A stretch of 32,487 bases of DNA, from contig JAKBXW010000013.1 of assembly GCA_021840555.1 (NCBI GenBank), positions 1 through 32,487 on the forward strand. The letters are read 5' to 3'. Below are positions 15,845 through 23,282 of the stretch, piece by piece; the stretch's first letter is position 1, and each line of letters begins with the position of its first letter. The stretch is from Nitrospirota bacterium (lineage in GTDB: Bacteria > Nitrospirota > Leptospirillia > Leptospirillales > Leptospirillaceae). A program made the position numbers and the translations under genes. The notes under the pieces are model-generated. The model was not told the origin of the DNA and did not search any database. It saw only the letters and a list, made by a program, of their open reading frames with translations.

Positions 15845-17371
15845 TTGAGCCAGAAACCCCCCTCCCAGCCCTCCGGTCCCCTCGAACAGAGCGAACACGA
15901 ACGTGTCCGCCGCCAAAAAAGGGACCAGCTTCTACTCCGGGGAATCGACCCTTATGGAGCTCCCTTTCCGGGCCGCGAACCGATCGCCTCCCTTCGCTCC
16001 CGAACGAGGGATTTGACCCCTGACTCTCTTCCCGAGCCAGCCCCGTCCGCCCGGATCGCCGGTCGCATCGTCCTTTTCAGGAAGTTCGGGAAGGCCTTCT
16101 TCGCCACTCTCCAGGATGAGGGGGAGCGCTTTCAGATCTATGTGCGGGCCGACCTTCTGGGGGAGGAGTATGCCCGGATCGCCGATTCCCTTGACCTTGG
16201 CGACATCGTCGGGGTCGATGGGATCTTTTTCTTCACGAAGACCGGCGAGCCCACCCTGTCGGTCACATCTCTCACCCTTCTGGCAAAATCCGTCCGTCCC
16301 CTTCCCGACAAGTGGCACGGGCTCTCCGACCAGGAGGCCCGCTACCGGCAGCGGTATGTGGACCTGATCGTCTCTCCGGAGACGCACAGCGTTTTCGTCA
16401 AGCGGTCGACCATCGTCCGGTTCATCCGGAACTTCATGGACTCCCACGGTTTCGTCGAAGTGGAAACCCCCATGATGCAGCCCACCCCGGGAGGCGCGCT
16501 GGCCCGACCCTTCTCGACCCATCACAACGCCCTCGACATCGCGCTCTATCTCCGCATCGCCCCGGAGCTCTATCTGAAGAGACTCATCGTGGGGGGGATG
16601 ACCCGGGTGTACGAGATCAACCGGAACTTCCGGAACGAAGGGGTCAGCACCCGCCACAACCCCGAGTTCACGATGATGGAGTTCTATGCGGCCTATGCCT
16701 CCTACGAGGATCTCATGGCCTTGACCGAGACGCTCCTGTCTTCTCTCGCCCATGAGGTCAACGGATCAAGCGAGATCCAGTTCGGCACGCACCGGATCTC
16801 TCTTGCGCCCCCCTACCGGCGCATCTCCTATCTCGAAGCGATCGGGGAGGCCTTCGACCTTTCTCCCGAGGACTACTTCAACAATGGTCGCCTTCTGGAG
16901 GTTCTTCGCTCCCGGAGTCTTCCTGTTCCCGAACCCCGACCGGGGAAGCCCTATGTCGCCGATCTTTTGAATACTCTGTTCGAGGAAGCCATCGAGCCGA
17001 CTCTCATTCAGCCGACCTTCGTGACCGGCTATCCAAAGGCGATCTCACCTCTGGCCCGTTCCTCCCAGTCCGATCCGGAGGTGACCGACCGCTTCGAACT
17101 CTTCGTGGGGGGGATCGAGCTCGCCAACGGATTCAACGAACTCAACGATCCCGACGAGCAGCTCCGGCGATTCCTCTCGCAGCAGGAATCGCGTCTGTCG
17201 GGGGACCTTGAGGCTCCGCCGCCGGACTACGACTATGTCCGGGCCCTCGAAGTGGGACTCCCCCCCACCGCCGGCGAAGGAATCGGCATCGACCGTCTGG
17301 TGATGCTGCTCACAAACCGCACCTCCATCCGCGACGTCCTTCTCTTTCCGCTTCTCCGGCCGGAAGCATGA
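15845..17371 (+). CDS. lysS: Lysyl-tRNA synthetase, class II (LysS)
   Basis: The product has 508 residues, normal for class II LysRS, starting at TTG 15845 with AAGGAAG upstream. It charges tRNA-Lys in the cytoplasm. An N-terminal OB-fold that binds the anticodon (about residues 65-160) shows ARIAGRIVLFRKFGKAFFATL. Motif 1 is around FVEVETPMMQPTPGGA. Motif 2 is FRNEGVSTRHNPEFTMMEFY. Motif 3 is GEGIGIDRLVMLLTN. The family lysine-binding segment ELANGFNELNDP is present. The stop overlaps the start of the Lol permease gene as ATGA. Confidence 0.97.
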   Translation: MSQKPPSQPSGPLEQSEHERVRRQKRDQLLLRGIDPYGAPFPGREPIASLRSRTRDLTPDSLPEPAPSARIAGRIVLFRKFGKAFFATLQDEGERFQIYVRADLLGEEYARIADSLDLGDIVGVDGIFFFTKTGEPTLSVTSLTLLAKSVRPLPDKWHGLSDQEARYRQRYVDLIVSPETHSVFVKRSTIVRFIRNFMDSHGFVEVETPMMQPTPGGALARPFSTHHNALDIALYLRIAPELYLKRLIVGGMTRVYEINRNFRNEGVSTRHNPEFTMMEFYAAYASYEDLMALTETLLSSLAHEVNGSSEIQFGTHRISLAPPYRRISYLEAIGEAFDLSPEDYFNNGRLLEVLRSRSLPVPEPRPGKPYVADLLNTLFEEAIEPTLIQPTFVTGYPKAISPLARSSQSDPEVTDRFELFVGGIELANGFNELNDPDEQLRRFLSQQESRLSGDLEAPPPDYDYVRALEVGLPPTAGEGIGIDRLVMLLTNRTSIRDVLLFPLLRPEA

Positions 17372-18609
17372 TCCCTCTTTTCGAGCTCCGGGTCGCGCTC
17401 CGATACCTTCGCTCTTCACGCCACCAGGGATTCCGGCTCTCCCTCAACACGGTCATTTCGGTGGCGGGAGTGACGGTCGGGGTGGCGGCCCTGATGGCGA
17501 CCCTGGGGGTCATGACCGGCTTTCAGCACAAGCTCCGGTCGAAGATCCTGGGCGTCAACTCCCACATTGTCCTCACGAACGGCGGTGCGGGGCCCATTGC
17601 CGACCCTGGCCGGATCGAAAAGGAGATCGCGTCCGAACCGGGGGTTCTCGCGACCTCCCCCTTCATCGTGGGCCAGGCCATGATTTCGGCCAACAAGATC
17701 GTGGCCGGCACGGTTCTGAGGGGGGTGGATCCTGGCCGTGAGCGGAATGTCACCCGAATCGCGCGCTATATGGTCGAAGGCCATCTTGCCTCCCTGGCCG
17801 CGCCCCCTGAAAAAGGCGCCTTCCCGGGGATCATCCTGGGGGCGGATCTGGCGGACCGTCTCAACGTGGATCTGGGCGACTCCGTGGATCTCATAAGCCC
17901 CACCGGAACGCCGTCGGCCTTCGGGATGATCCCGAAAATCCGCCATTTCCGCGTCGTGGGGGTCTTCAAGTCCGGACTCTACGAGTACGACAACACCCTG
18001 GCCCTTCTCGAGATCGGACAGGCGGCGCGGTTTCTGGGCCTTCCACCGGGAAGCGCGACCGGGATCGAGGTGCGGGTCCACGACATCTTCATGGCGACAA
18101 AAATGGCCCACAGGATCGGGGAGCGGCTCGGCTTCCCCTTCTGGGCCCGTTCCTGGCTCGAAATGAACAAGAACCTTTTTTCGGCCCTCATGCTGGAAAA
18201 GATGGTCATGTTCATCATCCTTGTCCTGATCGTTCTCGTCGCCTCTTTCAATATCGTGAGCACCCTGTCGATGATCGTGATCGACAAGGCCAAGGAGATC
18301 GCCATCCTGAAGACCATGGGCGCGACCCATCCCCAGATCATGCGGATCTTCATCCTGGACGGCCTCCTGATAGGAACGGCGGGCACCATGCTGGGAATCC
18401 CTCTCGGATATCTGATCACCTATCTTCTCGAGCATTACTACACCCTGCCGAACGACGTCTACTTCGTGAGCCACATCCCGGTCATCATCCGGGCAAGGGA
18501 TGTCCTTTCCGTGGCGCTTTCCGCGGTAGGAATCAGCTTTCTGGCGACGATCTATCCTTCCCGGCAGGCCGCCCGCCTCGAGCCGGTCGACGCCCTGAGG
18601 TACGAATGA
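17368..18609 (+). CDS. Lipoprotein-releasing ABC transporter permease (LolC/LolE family)
   Basis: The product has 413 residues with the typical four-helix layout: one membrane segment near residues 28-50 (SVAGVTVGVAALMATLGVMTG), a large periplasmic domain, then three C-terminal segments. The N-terminal ALRYLRSSR motif and the C-terminal LSMIVIDKAKEIAILKTMGA (MacB/FtsX signature) are clear. It should pull mature lipoproteins out of the inner membrane for transport to the outer membrane. Only one permease gene is present, so a homodimer (LolF-like) is likely, but a second copy could lie elsewhere. It overlaps lysS upstream and lolD downstream by ATGA. Confidence 0.92.
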   Translation: MIPLFELRVALRYLRSSRHQGFRLSLNTVISVAGVTVGVAALMATLGVMTGFQHKLRSKILGVNSHIVLTNGGAGPIADPGRIEKEIASEPGVLATSPFIVGQAMISANKIVAGTVLRGVDPGRERNVTRIARYMVEGHLASLAAPPEKGAFPGIILGADLADRLNVDLGDSVDLISPTGTPSAFGMIPKIRHFRVVGVFKSGLYEYDNTLALLEIGQAARFLGLPPGSATGIEVRVHDIFMATKMAHRIGERLGFPFWARSWLEMNKNLFSALMLEKMVMFIILVLIVLVASFNIVSTLSMIVIDKAKEIAILKTMGATHPQIMRIFILDGLLIGTAGTMLGIPLGYLITYLLEHYYTLPNDVYFVSHIPVIIRARDVLSVALSAVGISFLATIYPSRQAARLEPVDALRYE

Positions 18610-19292
18610 TGGGAGGGCTCTCCGTCCTGGTCAAGAATCTTTCCCGCTCCTACCGCCGCGCCGAACGGACGATCGAGGTTCTCCGCGGCCTCTCGACCTC
18701 CCTTCCCCCGGGCAGCTTTACCGTGCTGACGGGGCCGTCCGGGGCCGGCAAATCGACCCTTCTCCATCTTCTGGGGACCCTCGACCGCCCGACCCAGGGC
18801 GAAATCCTCTACGACGGCCGGTCGCTCCAGGGCGCCTCCGACCGGGAGATGGCGGCCTTCCGGAACGCGAGGATCGGCTTCATCTTCCAGTTCCATCATC
18901 TGCTTCCGGAATTTACCGCATTGGAGAATGTCCTGATGCCGACCTGGATCGCGGGAAGGGAAGAGGATGCGAGCCGCGCCAGGCGGCTCCTGGGAGAGGT
19001 GGGGCTCGAACACAGGCTCGGCCACAAGCCGTCGGAGCTTTCGGGGGGAGAGCAGCAGCGGGTTGCCGTGGCGCGGGCCCTGATCATGCAACCGGCCCTT
19101 CTTCTGGCCGACGAGCCCACGGGAAACCTCGACTCCCATACCAGTCTGGAGGTCTTCACCCTGCTCAGGGATCTTTCGGAACGGCAGGCCATGACATGTC
19201 TGGTAGCCACCCACAACGAGGTTCTGGCCCGGATGGCGCACCGTCATCTGGCGATGGACGACGGGGAGATCGTTTCGGAGACGGTCTCCTAG
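18606..19292 (+). CDS. lolD: Lipoprotein-releasing ABC transporter ATPase (LolD)
   Basis: The product has 228 residues, the normal LolD length. It powers the adjacent permease in releasing lipoproteins from the inner membrane. All motifs are canonical: Walker A GPSGAGKST, Q-loop IGFIFQFHHLLPEFTALENV, signature LSGGEQQRVAVARAL, Walker B LLLADEPTGNLD and switch His in LVATHNE. The start overlaps the permease stop as ATGA. It is the last gene of this operon. The stop region contains the palindrome GGAGGCCTCC (19292-19301), but no T-run follows, so a terminator is not clear. Confidence 0.95.
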   Translation: MMGGLSVLVKNLSRSYRRAERTIEVLRGLSTSLPPGSFTVLTGPSGAGKSTLLHLLGTLDRPTQGEILYDGRSLQGASDREMAAFRNARIGFIFQFHHLLPEFTALENVLMPTWIAGREEDASRARRLLGEVGLEHRLGHKPSELSGGEQQRVAVARALIMQPALLLADEPTGNLDSHTSLEVFTLLRDLSERQAMTCLVATHNEVLARMAHRHLAMDDGEIVSETVS

Positions 19293-19389
19293 GAGGCCTC
19301 CCGGAAAACAGCGCCCCGGGCTCTCCGTCTAGAAATGTCCCGGAGCGCCACCAGTTCTGGCCTTACCCGGGGTGAAATGGCCATAGACG

Positions 19390-19467
19390 CAAGCGCGTGC
19401 GTTTTGCCTCGCCGTTCAGCTGGATCCCCTGGTCCGGCGACAGGTCCATATCGACCGGCAACCTCAT
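19390..19467 (-). pseudogene. Start of a DUF5615 (PIN-like toxin) gene, truncated
   Basis: On the minus strand an ATG at 19465-19467 begins MRLPVDMDLSP, very close to the N-terminal signature of DUF5615 PIN-like toxins (MRxLVDMNLSPRW). Similarity fades after about 12-20 residues and the reading soon stops. The remaining 100 bases to lolD hold nothing recognisable. It lies just downstream of a DUF433-like fragment, the usual order for this antitoxin/toxin pair. The fragment is short, so the call rests on the pairing as much as on the residues. Confidence 0.5.
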
Positions 19468-19489
19468 GGGCGGGTCCGTTCGACCTTGC

Positions 19490-19615
19490 GCTCATCATTC
19501 TGTGATCCGCACCGAACTGGACGACGGTCCTGCCCACCGTCACCCGCATGCCCCGGACACTCGCCTTTGCGCCCATCACTTCGGGTTTCTGGACGAGGCG
19601 ATCAGGTTGTCTCAT
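19490..19615 (-). pseudogene. Fragment of a DUF433 antitoxin gene
   Basis: On the minus strand ATG 19613-19615, just after GGGAG, begins MRQPDRLVQKPEVMGAKASV and continues RGMRVTVG. DUF433 antitoxins have the consensus xxxDPEVMGGKPCIRGMRITV at this place. The following helix-turn-helix part (normally about 45 residues) is missing or garbled: the frame runs on through unrelated sequence. The fragment lies ahead of a DUF5615 start, matching the order of intact pairs. Loss of the end of the antitoxin and most of the toxin suggests a dead locus. Confidence 0.6.
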
Positions 19616-19679
19616 ATCTCCCACTTCTGGCCCAGCAACGCACCTTCGCCATCGGGTCCGTGGAGGCCAGCGCCCCTTG

Positions 19680-19698
19680 ACCGGATCTACGATCCGGT
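19680..19698. repeat. Perfect hairpin across the fmdB stop codon
   Basis: ACCGGATC (19680-19687) and GATCCGGT (19691-19698) are perfect 8-base arms around TAC. On the minus strand the zinc ribbon gene stop codon TAG falls inside. No T-run follows, so it is not a classic terminator. Confidence 0.5.
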
Positions 19699-20010
19699 TG
19701 CCGCTGTCGGGGAGGAAGGAGCGGGTGCCGGAGAGGCGGCCGGCGCGGGAGTTGCCGATGAGGAATCCGAACTCGTGGCGGGGGCGGGCGAATTCGTCTC
19801 TCCTCCACCGCCCGTGCCTCCCCCCCCGTCCTTTTTCACATAGTCGGTGATGTAGAAGCCGGATCCCTTGAACTGCAGGGCGGGCTTTCCCATCAGCTTG
19901 AGCAGGGGGCCGCCGCAGGTCTCGCAGACGAGAAGGGGCGGATCGGAAAATTTCTGGATTTTCTCGACCACGGTGTGGCATTTCTGGCAGGAATATTCAT
20001 AAAGCGGCAT
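19687..20010 (-). CDS. FmdB-family zinc ribbon protein with low-complexity tail
   Basis: The product has 107 residues; the ATG at 20008-20010 follows AAGGAG. The N-terminus MPLYEYSCQKCHTVVEKIQ, then FSDPP and CETCGG, is the FmdB/CxxC_CxxC_SSSS zinc ribbon, with two CxxC pairs that bind zinc. The first 60 residues match the family length well. A tail of about 45 residues rich in Gly, Ser, Ala, Pro and Thr is extra and variable by nature. The family is named after a putative regulator of formamidase expression, but its function is generally unknown. It has its own promoter and is not closely coupled to the aminotransferase gene. Confidence 0.88.
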   Translation of the reverse strand: MPLYEYSCQKCHTVVEKIQKFSDPPLLVCETCGGPLLKLMGKPALQFKGSGFYITDYVKKDGGGGTGGGGETNSPAPATSSDSSSATPAPAASPAPAPSSPTAATGS

Positions 20011-20068
20011 CGTGCACTCCTTGGTGATTGTCCGGGTTTTTTCCCTGGTCCTGTTCCCTCATGGGCCA

Positions 20069-20098
20069 ATTATAACCCACGGGCCAAAGGCCGGACAA
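20069..20098 (-). promoter_or_regulatory. Candidate sigma-70 promoter for the zinc ribbon gene
   Basis: Read on the minus strand, TTGTCC (20093-20098) and TATAAT (20069-20074) are 18 bases apart. Transcription would start about 52 bases before the ATG. The -35 lies just past the end of the aminotransferase gene. Confidence 0.6.
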
Positions 20099-20111
20099 TC
20101 CTCCGGAGGGC

Positions 20112-21323
20112 TTATTCGAGGAGGGCGACCGCTTCTCCGATTCTCCGGAGCCCTTCCTTGAGGGAAGAGAGGGATGCGGCGTAGGACATGCGCATGTGGA
20201 CCGGGCTTCCGAAGGGTGTTCCGGGAACCATGGCAACCCGGGCCACATCCAGAAAGAATTCCGCGAGTTCGTAGGCGGTCTGGATCGGAACTCCCTTGTA
20301 GGAGCGCCCAAGAAGGCCGGAGATGTTCGGAAAGACATAGAACGCCCCCTCCGGGGGCTGGCAGCGGATCCCGGAAATCCGACTGAAGGCTCCGACCACC
20401 CAGTCTCTCCGTTTCCGGTATTCGGCCAGCATGGACTCGAAGTATTCCTCTCTGGAGCGCAGGGCGAAAGCGGCCGCCTTTTGCGCGATCGAATTCGGAT
20501 TCGAGGAGGTCTGGCTCTGGACGGCATCCATGGCCTCCATGATTTCCCGGGGGCCGGCCGCATATCCGATCCTCCACCCGGTCATGGCGTAGGTCTTCGA
20601 GACACCGTTGACGATCACCGTCCGGTCCCTGACGCTCTTGTCGAGGGTGGCGATGGAGGGGACCGGATCTCCCGTGTAGTTGATCTTTTCGTAGATCTCG
20701 TCGGAGATGATGATCAGATCGTTCTGGAGCGCCATTTCGGCGATTCTTTCGAGCCGTTTGAGGTCGATGATGGCCCCGGTCGGATTGTTGGGGGAGTTGA
20801 GGACGAGGATCTTTGAACGCGGGGTGAGAACCTCCCTCAGGGCGTCCGGATCGATGCGAAATCCGTCCTCCTCCCGGCAGGGGATAAAGACCGGATCCCC
20901 CTGGTTCAGGAGAATCTGGTCCGGATAGGAGACCCAGGCCGGCGTGGGGAGAAGGACCTGATCGCCGGGATTGACGAGAACCTGAAAAATTTCGAAAAGG
21001 GAGTGCTTGGCCCCGTTGGAGACGACAATGGCCCGGGGATGGAAGTCCAGCCCCTGGTCTCTCATGAATTTTTCCCGGATGGCCTCCTTGAGCTCTGGGA
21101 TTCCCCCCACCGCAGTATACTTGGTGAAGCCCTCCTCGAGCGCCATCACCGCAGCTTTCTTGACGGGCTCGGGGGTATCGAAGTCCGGCTCTCCTCCCGA
21201 GAAGTCGAGCACATCGATCCCCTGCTGCTTCAAATCCCGGGCCCGGGCGGCAAGGAGAAGGGTTGGCGAGGGCTTGAGAAGGGAGAGACGCGAGGCCAAA
21301 AAGTCTTGAAGCGGTCGATTCAT
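20112..21323 (-). CDS. Class I PLP-dependent aminotransferase (aspartate aminotransferase type)
   Basis: The product has 403 residues. It belongs to the fold type I branch that includes bacterial aspartate aminotransferase Ib: residues LDFSGGEPDFDTPEPVKKAA, YTAVGGIPELKEAI, NSPNNPTGAI, ISDEIYEKINY, and the PLP-lysine site in GVSKTYAMTGWRIGYAAGP. The conserved substrate-carboxylate Arg is expected in HMRMSYAAS near the C-terminus. It most likely interconverts aspartate and oxaloacetate with glutamate, but related enzymes act on other amino acids. The start lies 3 bases after the coaD stop, so it is cotranscribed with rsmD and coaD. Confidence 0.93.
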   Translation of the reverse strand: MNRPLQDFLASRLSLLKPSPTLLLAARARDLKQQGIDVLDFSGGEPDFDTPEPVKKAAVMALEEGFTKYTAVGGIPELKEAIREKFMRDQGLDFHPRAIVVSNGAKHSLFEIFQVLVNPGDQVLLPTPAWVSYPDQILLNQGDPVFIPCREEDGFRIDPDALREVLTPRSKILVLNSPNNPTGAIIDLKRLERIAEMALQNDLIIISDEIYEKINYTGDPVPSIATLDKSVRDRTVIVNGVSKTYAMTGWRIGYAAGPREIMEAMDAVQSQTSSNPNSIAQKAAAFALRSREEYFESMLAEYRKRRDWVVGAFSRISGIRCQPPEGAFYVFPNISGLLGRSYKGVPIQTAYELAEFFLDVARVAMVPGTPFGSPVHMRMSYAASLSSLKEGLRRIGEAVALLE

Positions 21324-21326
21324 GCG

Positions 21327-21818
21327 TTAGTGTCTCCGGGCATATTTGATCTTCAGGGCCTGTTCGACGGGAGCGGGCACGAACAGGGAGAGATCTCCTC
21401 CCAGTTCGGCGATCTCCCGGATCACGGTCGAGGTGATGAACATGTGATTTTCGGACGGCATCAGGAAGACGGTTTCGATTTCGCGGTCGAGATTCTGGTT
21501 GACAAGGGCCATGCGGAGTTCGTAATCGAAGTCGGAAACGGCCCGGACTCCCCGGAGAATGCAGACGGCCTTTTCTTCCCGGACGAAATGAACCAGAAGA
21601 TGGTCGAATCCCTTGACCGTCACCTGGGGTTCTGGATAGGGAATGGAGGCCCTGAGAAGTTCGATGCGTTCTTCAAGGGAGAAAAGAGGAGATTTTCGGG
21701 GACTGTCCGCGACTCCGATGACAATCTCGTCAAAAATGGCCAATCCCCGGTGCAACATGTCGAGATGACCGTTTGTCACCGGATCGAAGGTGCCGGGGTA
21801 GACCGCCCTGTGGTTCAT
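21327..21818 (-). CDS. coaD: Phosphopantetheine adenylyltransferase (CoaD)
   Basis: The product has 163 residues, starting at ATG 21816-21818, which overlaps the rsmD stop as ATGA. Earlier in-frame codons lie inside rsmD and lack similarity. CoaD makes dephospho-CoA from phosphopantetheine and ATP. Landmarks are AVYPGTFDPVTNGHLDML with the TxGH nucleotide site, LRGVRAVSDFDYELRMALVN, and the C-terminal FITSTVIREIAELGGD (ISSTxVR-like). All are intact. The pairing of rsmD with coaD is common in bacteria. Confidence 0.97.
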   Translation of the reverse strand: MNHRAVYPGTFDPVTNGHLDMLHRGLAIFDEIVIGVADSPRKSPLFSLEERIELLRASIPYPEPQVTVKGFDHLLVHFVREEKAVCILRGVRAVSDFDYELRMALVNQNLDREIETVFLMPSENHMFITSTVIREIAELGGDLSLFVPAPVEQALKIKYARRH

Positions 21819-22387
21819 CGGGTCGATGGAGCGAGGAGGCTCACGCCGCTTTCCCCATAATTGTGGTGAGACAAGATCTGGCAACCCCAGTCCGGGAGGG
21901 ATCCCCATGGGAGGGAATCCTTGTGGTGGTATTCGAGAACCATGAGGCAATTGGCACCCACTATACCACCGCCGCACAATGCGTTCAAGAGTCCGGGCCA
22001 GTCTGGATAATGGTAGGGAGGATCGAGAAAGAGAATCGAAGGGGGGAGAGTCGGAAGTGCGGAGTCCAGGGATGAAGCAGCGTCCGAGACCTTGAAGGAA
22101 AAATGGGAGGCGTGGTCGGGGATTTCTCGGAAAATCCAGCGTTCGAGCGCCGTCAGGAGAGATCGGTCCCGGTCAAGGAAGAGGACCCGGGAGGCTCCCC
22201 GTGAGTAGGCCTCGAGGCCCACGGCCCCCGATCCGGAAAAGAGATCCCAGAAAACGGATCCGGGCAGATCCTTCTGGAGCATGTTCATCACCGCCGACCG
22301 GACCTTCGCGCTCGTCGGGCGGACTTTTTTAGGGTCGGGAAGGGGGAGGGACTTCCCTTTGAGAATTCCCGACTGGATTTTTATCAT
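21815..22387 (-). CDS. rsmD: 16S rRNA (guanine(966)-N2)-methyltransferase (RsmD)
   Basis: The product has 190 residues from ATG 22385-22387, preceded by GGGGAG. RsmD methylates G966 of 16S rRNA with S-adenosylmethionine. The N-terminus shows IQSGILKGKSL and RPTSAKVRSAVMNML; motif I is FWDLFSGSGAVGLEAYSRGA; the catalytic motif is LFLDPPY. It starts a three-gene unit with coaD and the aminotransferase. The start follows directly behind the terminator of the upstream gene, so transcription comes either from readthrough or from a promoter I could not identify. Confidence 0.93.
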   Translation of the reverse strand: MIKIQSGILKGKSLPLPDPKKVRPTSAKVRSAVMNMLQKDLPGSVFWDLFSGSGAVGLEAYSRGASRVLFLDRDRSLLTALERWIFREIPDHASHFSFKVSDAASSLDSALPTLPPSILFLDPPYHYPDWPGLLNALCGGGIVGANCLMVLEYHHKDSLPWGSLPDWGCQILSHHNYGESGVSLLAPSTR

Positions 22388-22395
22388 GGCTCCCC

Positions 22396-22422
22396 AAAAA
22401 AAAAGAGGGACCGAAGTCCCTC
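22396..22422 (-). terminator. Strong intrinsic terminator of the peptidoglycan-binding protein gene
   Basis: On the minus strand GAGGGAC-TTCG-GTCCCTC forms a perfect 7-bp stem with a stable UUCG loop, followed by nine T. It starts 30 bases after the stop at 22452 and ends 9 bases before the rsmD start. Confidence 0.9.
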
Positions 22423-22451
22423 CCGAAATGCAAAAATCCTAACCGAAGTGC

Positions 22452-22820
22452 TTAGACTCCAAGCGCCTTCTTCGTGGCCTTGTCGAGCTTCCCGGTCGCC
22501 TTCAGCTTGTTGGCCTTCTGGAATGCGGCGATGGCTTTGTGGGTCAGAGGTCCGGGATAACCATCGGCCTTGATCTTCGCACCCTTGGCGATCAGCGCCG
22601 TCTGGACTTTCTTCCAGAATGCGGAAGGACCATGCTTTTTGCCGGACTTGACAGCCTTCTTGTGGGCCATTTTCTTGGCCGGAGCCTTTGCCGCGGTCTT
22701 GGGAGCCGCATCTCCCGCGAATGCGCCCTGAACGGGAAGAAGAATGATGGCAGCCGAAAGTACGATGCCGGAAATTGCAGACCCAACCGTGGCAAGAACA
22801 GTCAATTTTTCTGATTTCAT
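22452..22820 (-). CDS. Secreted lysine-rich protein with a peptidoglycan-binding domain
   Basis: The product has 122 residues. The ATG at 22818-22820 is preceded by a near-perfect ribosome binding site (AGGAGGTGG) eight bases away; the GTG at 22832 lies inside that site and is rejected. Residues 1-35 are a signal peptide ending near VQGAFAGDA. A Lys/Ala-rich linker follows. The C-terminus (about residues 60-122) is a PG_binding_1 domain: FWKKVQTALIAKGAKIKADG, YPGPLTHKAIAAFQKANKLK, ATGKLDKATKKALGV. It should bind peptidoglycan in the periplasm. There is no catalytic domain, so it is not itself a lytic enzyme. Strong promoter, long leader, strong ribosome binding site and strong terminator suggest a highly expressed, controlled single gene. 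Confidence 0.88.
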   Translation of the reverse strand: MKSEKLTVLATVGSAISGIVLSAAIILLPVQGAFAGDAAPKTAAKAPAKKMAHKKAVKSGKKHGPSAFWKKVQTALIAKGAKIKADGYPGPLTHKAIAAFQKANKLKATGKLDKATKKALGV

Positions 22821-23050
22821 CGTGGTAACCACCTCCTTTTATGCCGAATGGCCATCCTTCGCACTGGAAAATTCGGCGTTTGCCAGCGAGCCCAATCCCC
22901 CCGTCACCCGGCGGGGGTTCTCTGAAACATGGATCCGGATCCGATTTGCCGTTCTCTCCTGAAGAAGCTTGCTCTTCCGAGAAGGAACCTCAGGAGAACC
23001 GGCAAGGACCGTATGACCGAATTTCCTTCCGTCACCGGCGATCCGGATTT
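22821..23050 (-). promoter_or_regulatory. Structured 5' leader, candidate regulatory RNA
   Basis: About 230 nt lie between the predicted start site (near 23050) and the ATG. Base pairing visible by eye, with plus coordinates: a 9-bp closing stem ATCCGGATC (23040-23048) with GATCCGGAT (22933-22941), placed right at the 5' end; within it an arm pair GCCGG..TCTCCTGA (22990-23003) with TCAGGAGA..CGGC (22948-22962); a 6-bp CCCCCG/CGGGGG hairpin (22898-22917); stem A CGCTGG (22882-22887) with CCAGTG (22862-22867); and stem B GCCGAAT (22871-22877) with ATTCGGC (22843-22849), just before the ribosome binding site. A and B are interleaved, so they form either a pseudoknot or two exclusive states. I recognise no known riboswitch consensus in it. 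Confidence 0.5.
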
Positions 23051-23056
23051 TTTCGA

Positions 23057-23085
23057 ATACTACCAATGATTGGCTCATGTGTCAA
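23057..23085 (-). promoter_or_regulatory. Strong sigma-70 promoter for the peptidoglycan-binding protein gene
   Basis: On the minus strand a perfect TTGACA (23080-23085) and TAGTAT (23057-23062) are separated by 17 bases. It is the best promoter in the window and predicts a start near 23050. Confidence 0.75.
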
Positions 23086-23282
23086 GAAATGGGCGAAATA
23101 TTCCATGTCCGGCGAGGTGGCGGGAGTATCGATCAGCATTATTTTATCCTGGTTTACGAAAAACAGAATTCCCGGTGATTGCAGTCTTCCTTAGGGAAGG
23201 GGGGGTGGATCGCCCTTCCGTCATTGTTTTCTCCCGCCGGCTATGCAAGAATAAGAAGAACCATTCGGATCCGGAGGACAAC
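23086..23282 (+). other. Upstream region of the GGDEF-EAL gene
   Basis: The frame of the downstream gene is open through here from 23070, but the residues are not domain-like and the real start is GTG 23283 behind GGAGG. A small hairpin CTTCC-TTAG-GGAAG (23186-23199) is present. I see no convincing promoter. Confidence 0.4.

Noticed and set aside
14866-16023. 385-residue open frame on the plus strand
   Set aside because: It is a wrong-frame reading of mtnA and the start of lysS, with no recognisable motifs.
19289-19981. 230-residue open frame on the minus strand
   Set aside because: Its first part is a wrong-frame reading of the zinc ribbon gene. Only the short DUF433-like stretch inside it looks real, and that is reported as a fragment.
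22821-23050. Known riboswitch classes (c-di-GMP, c-di-AMP, cobalamin, glycine, fluoride)
   Set aside because: I compared the leader with remembered consensus cores of these classes and found no convincing match, so no class is named.
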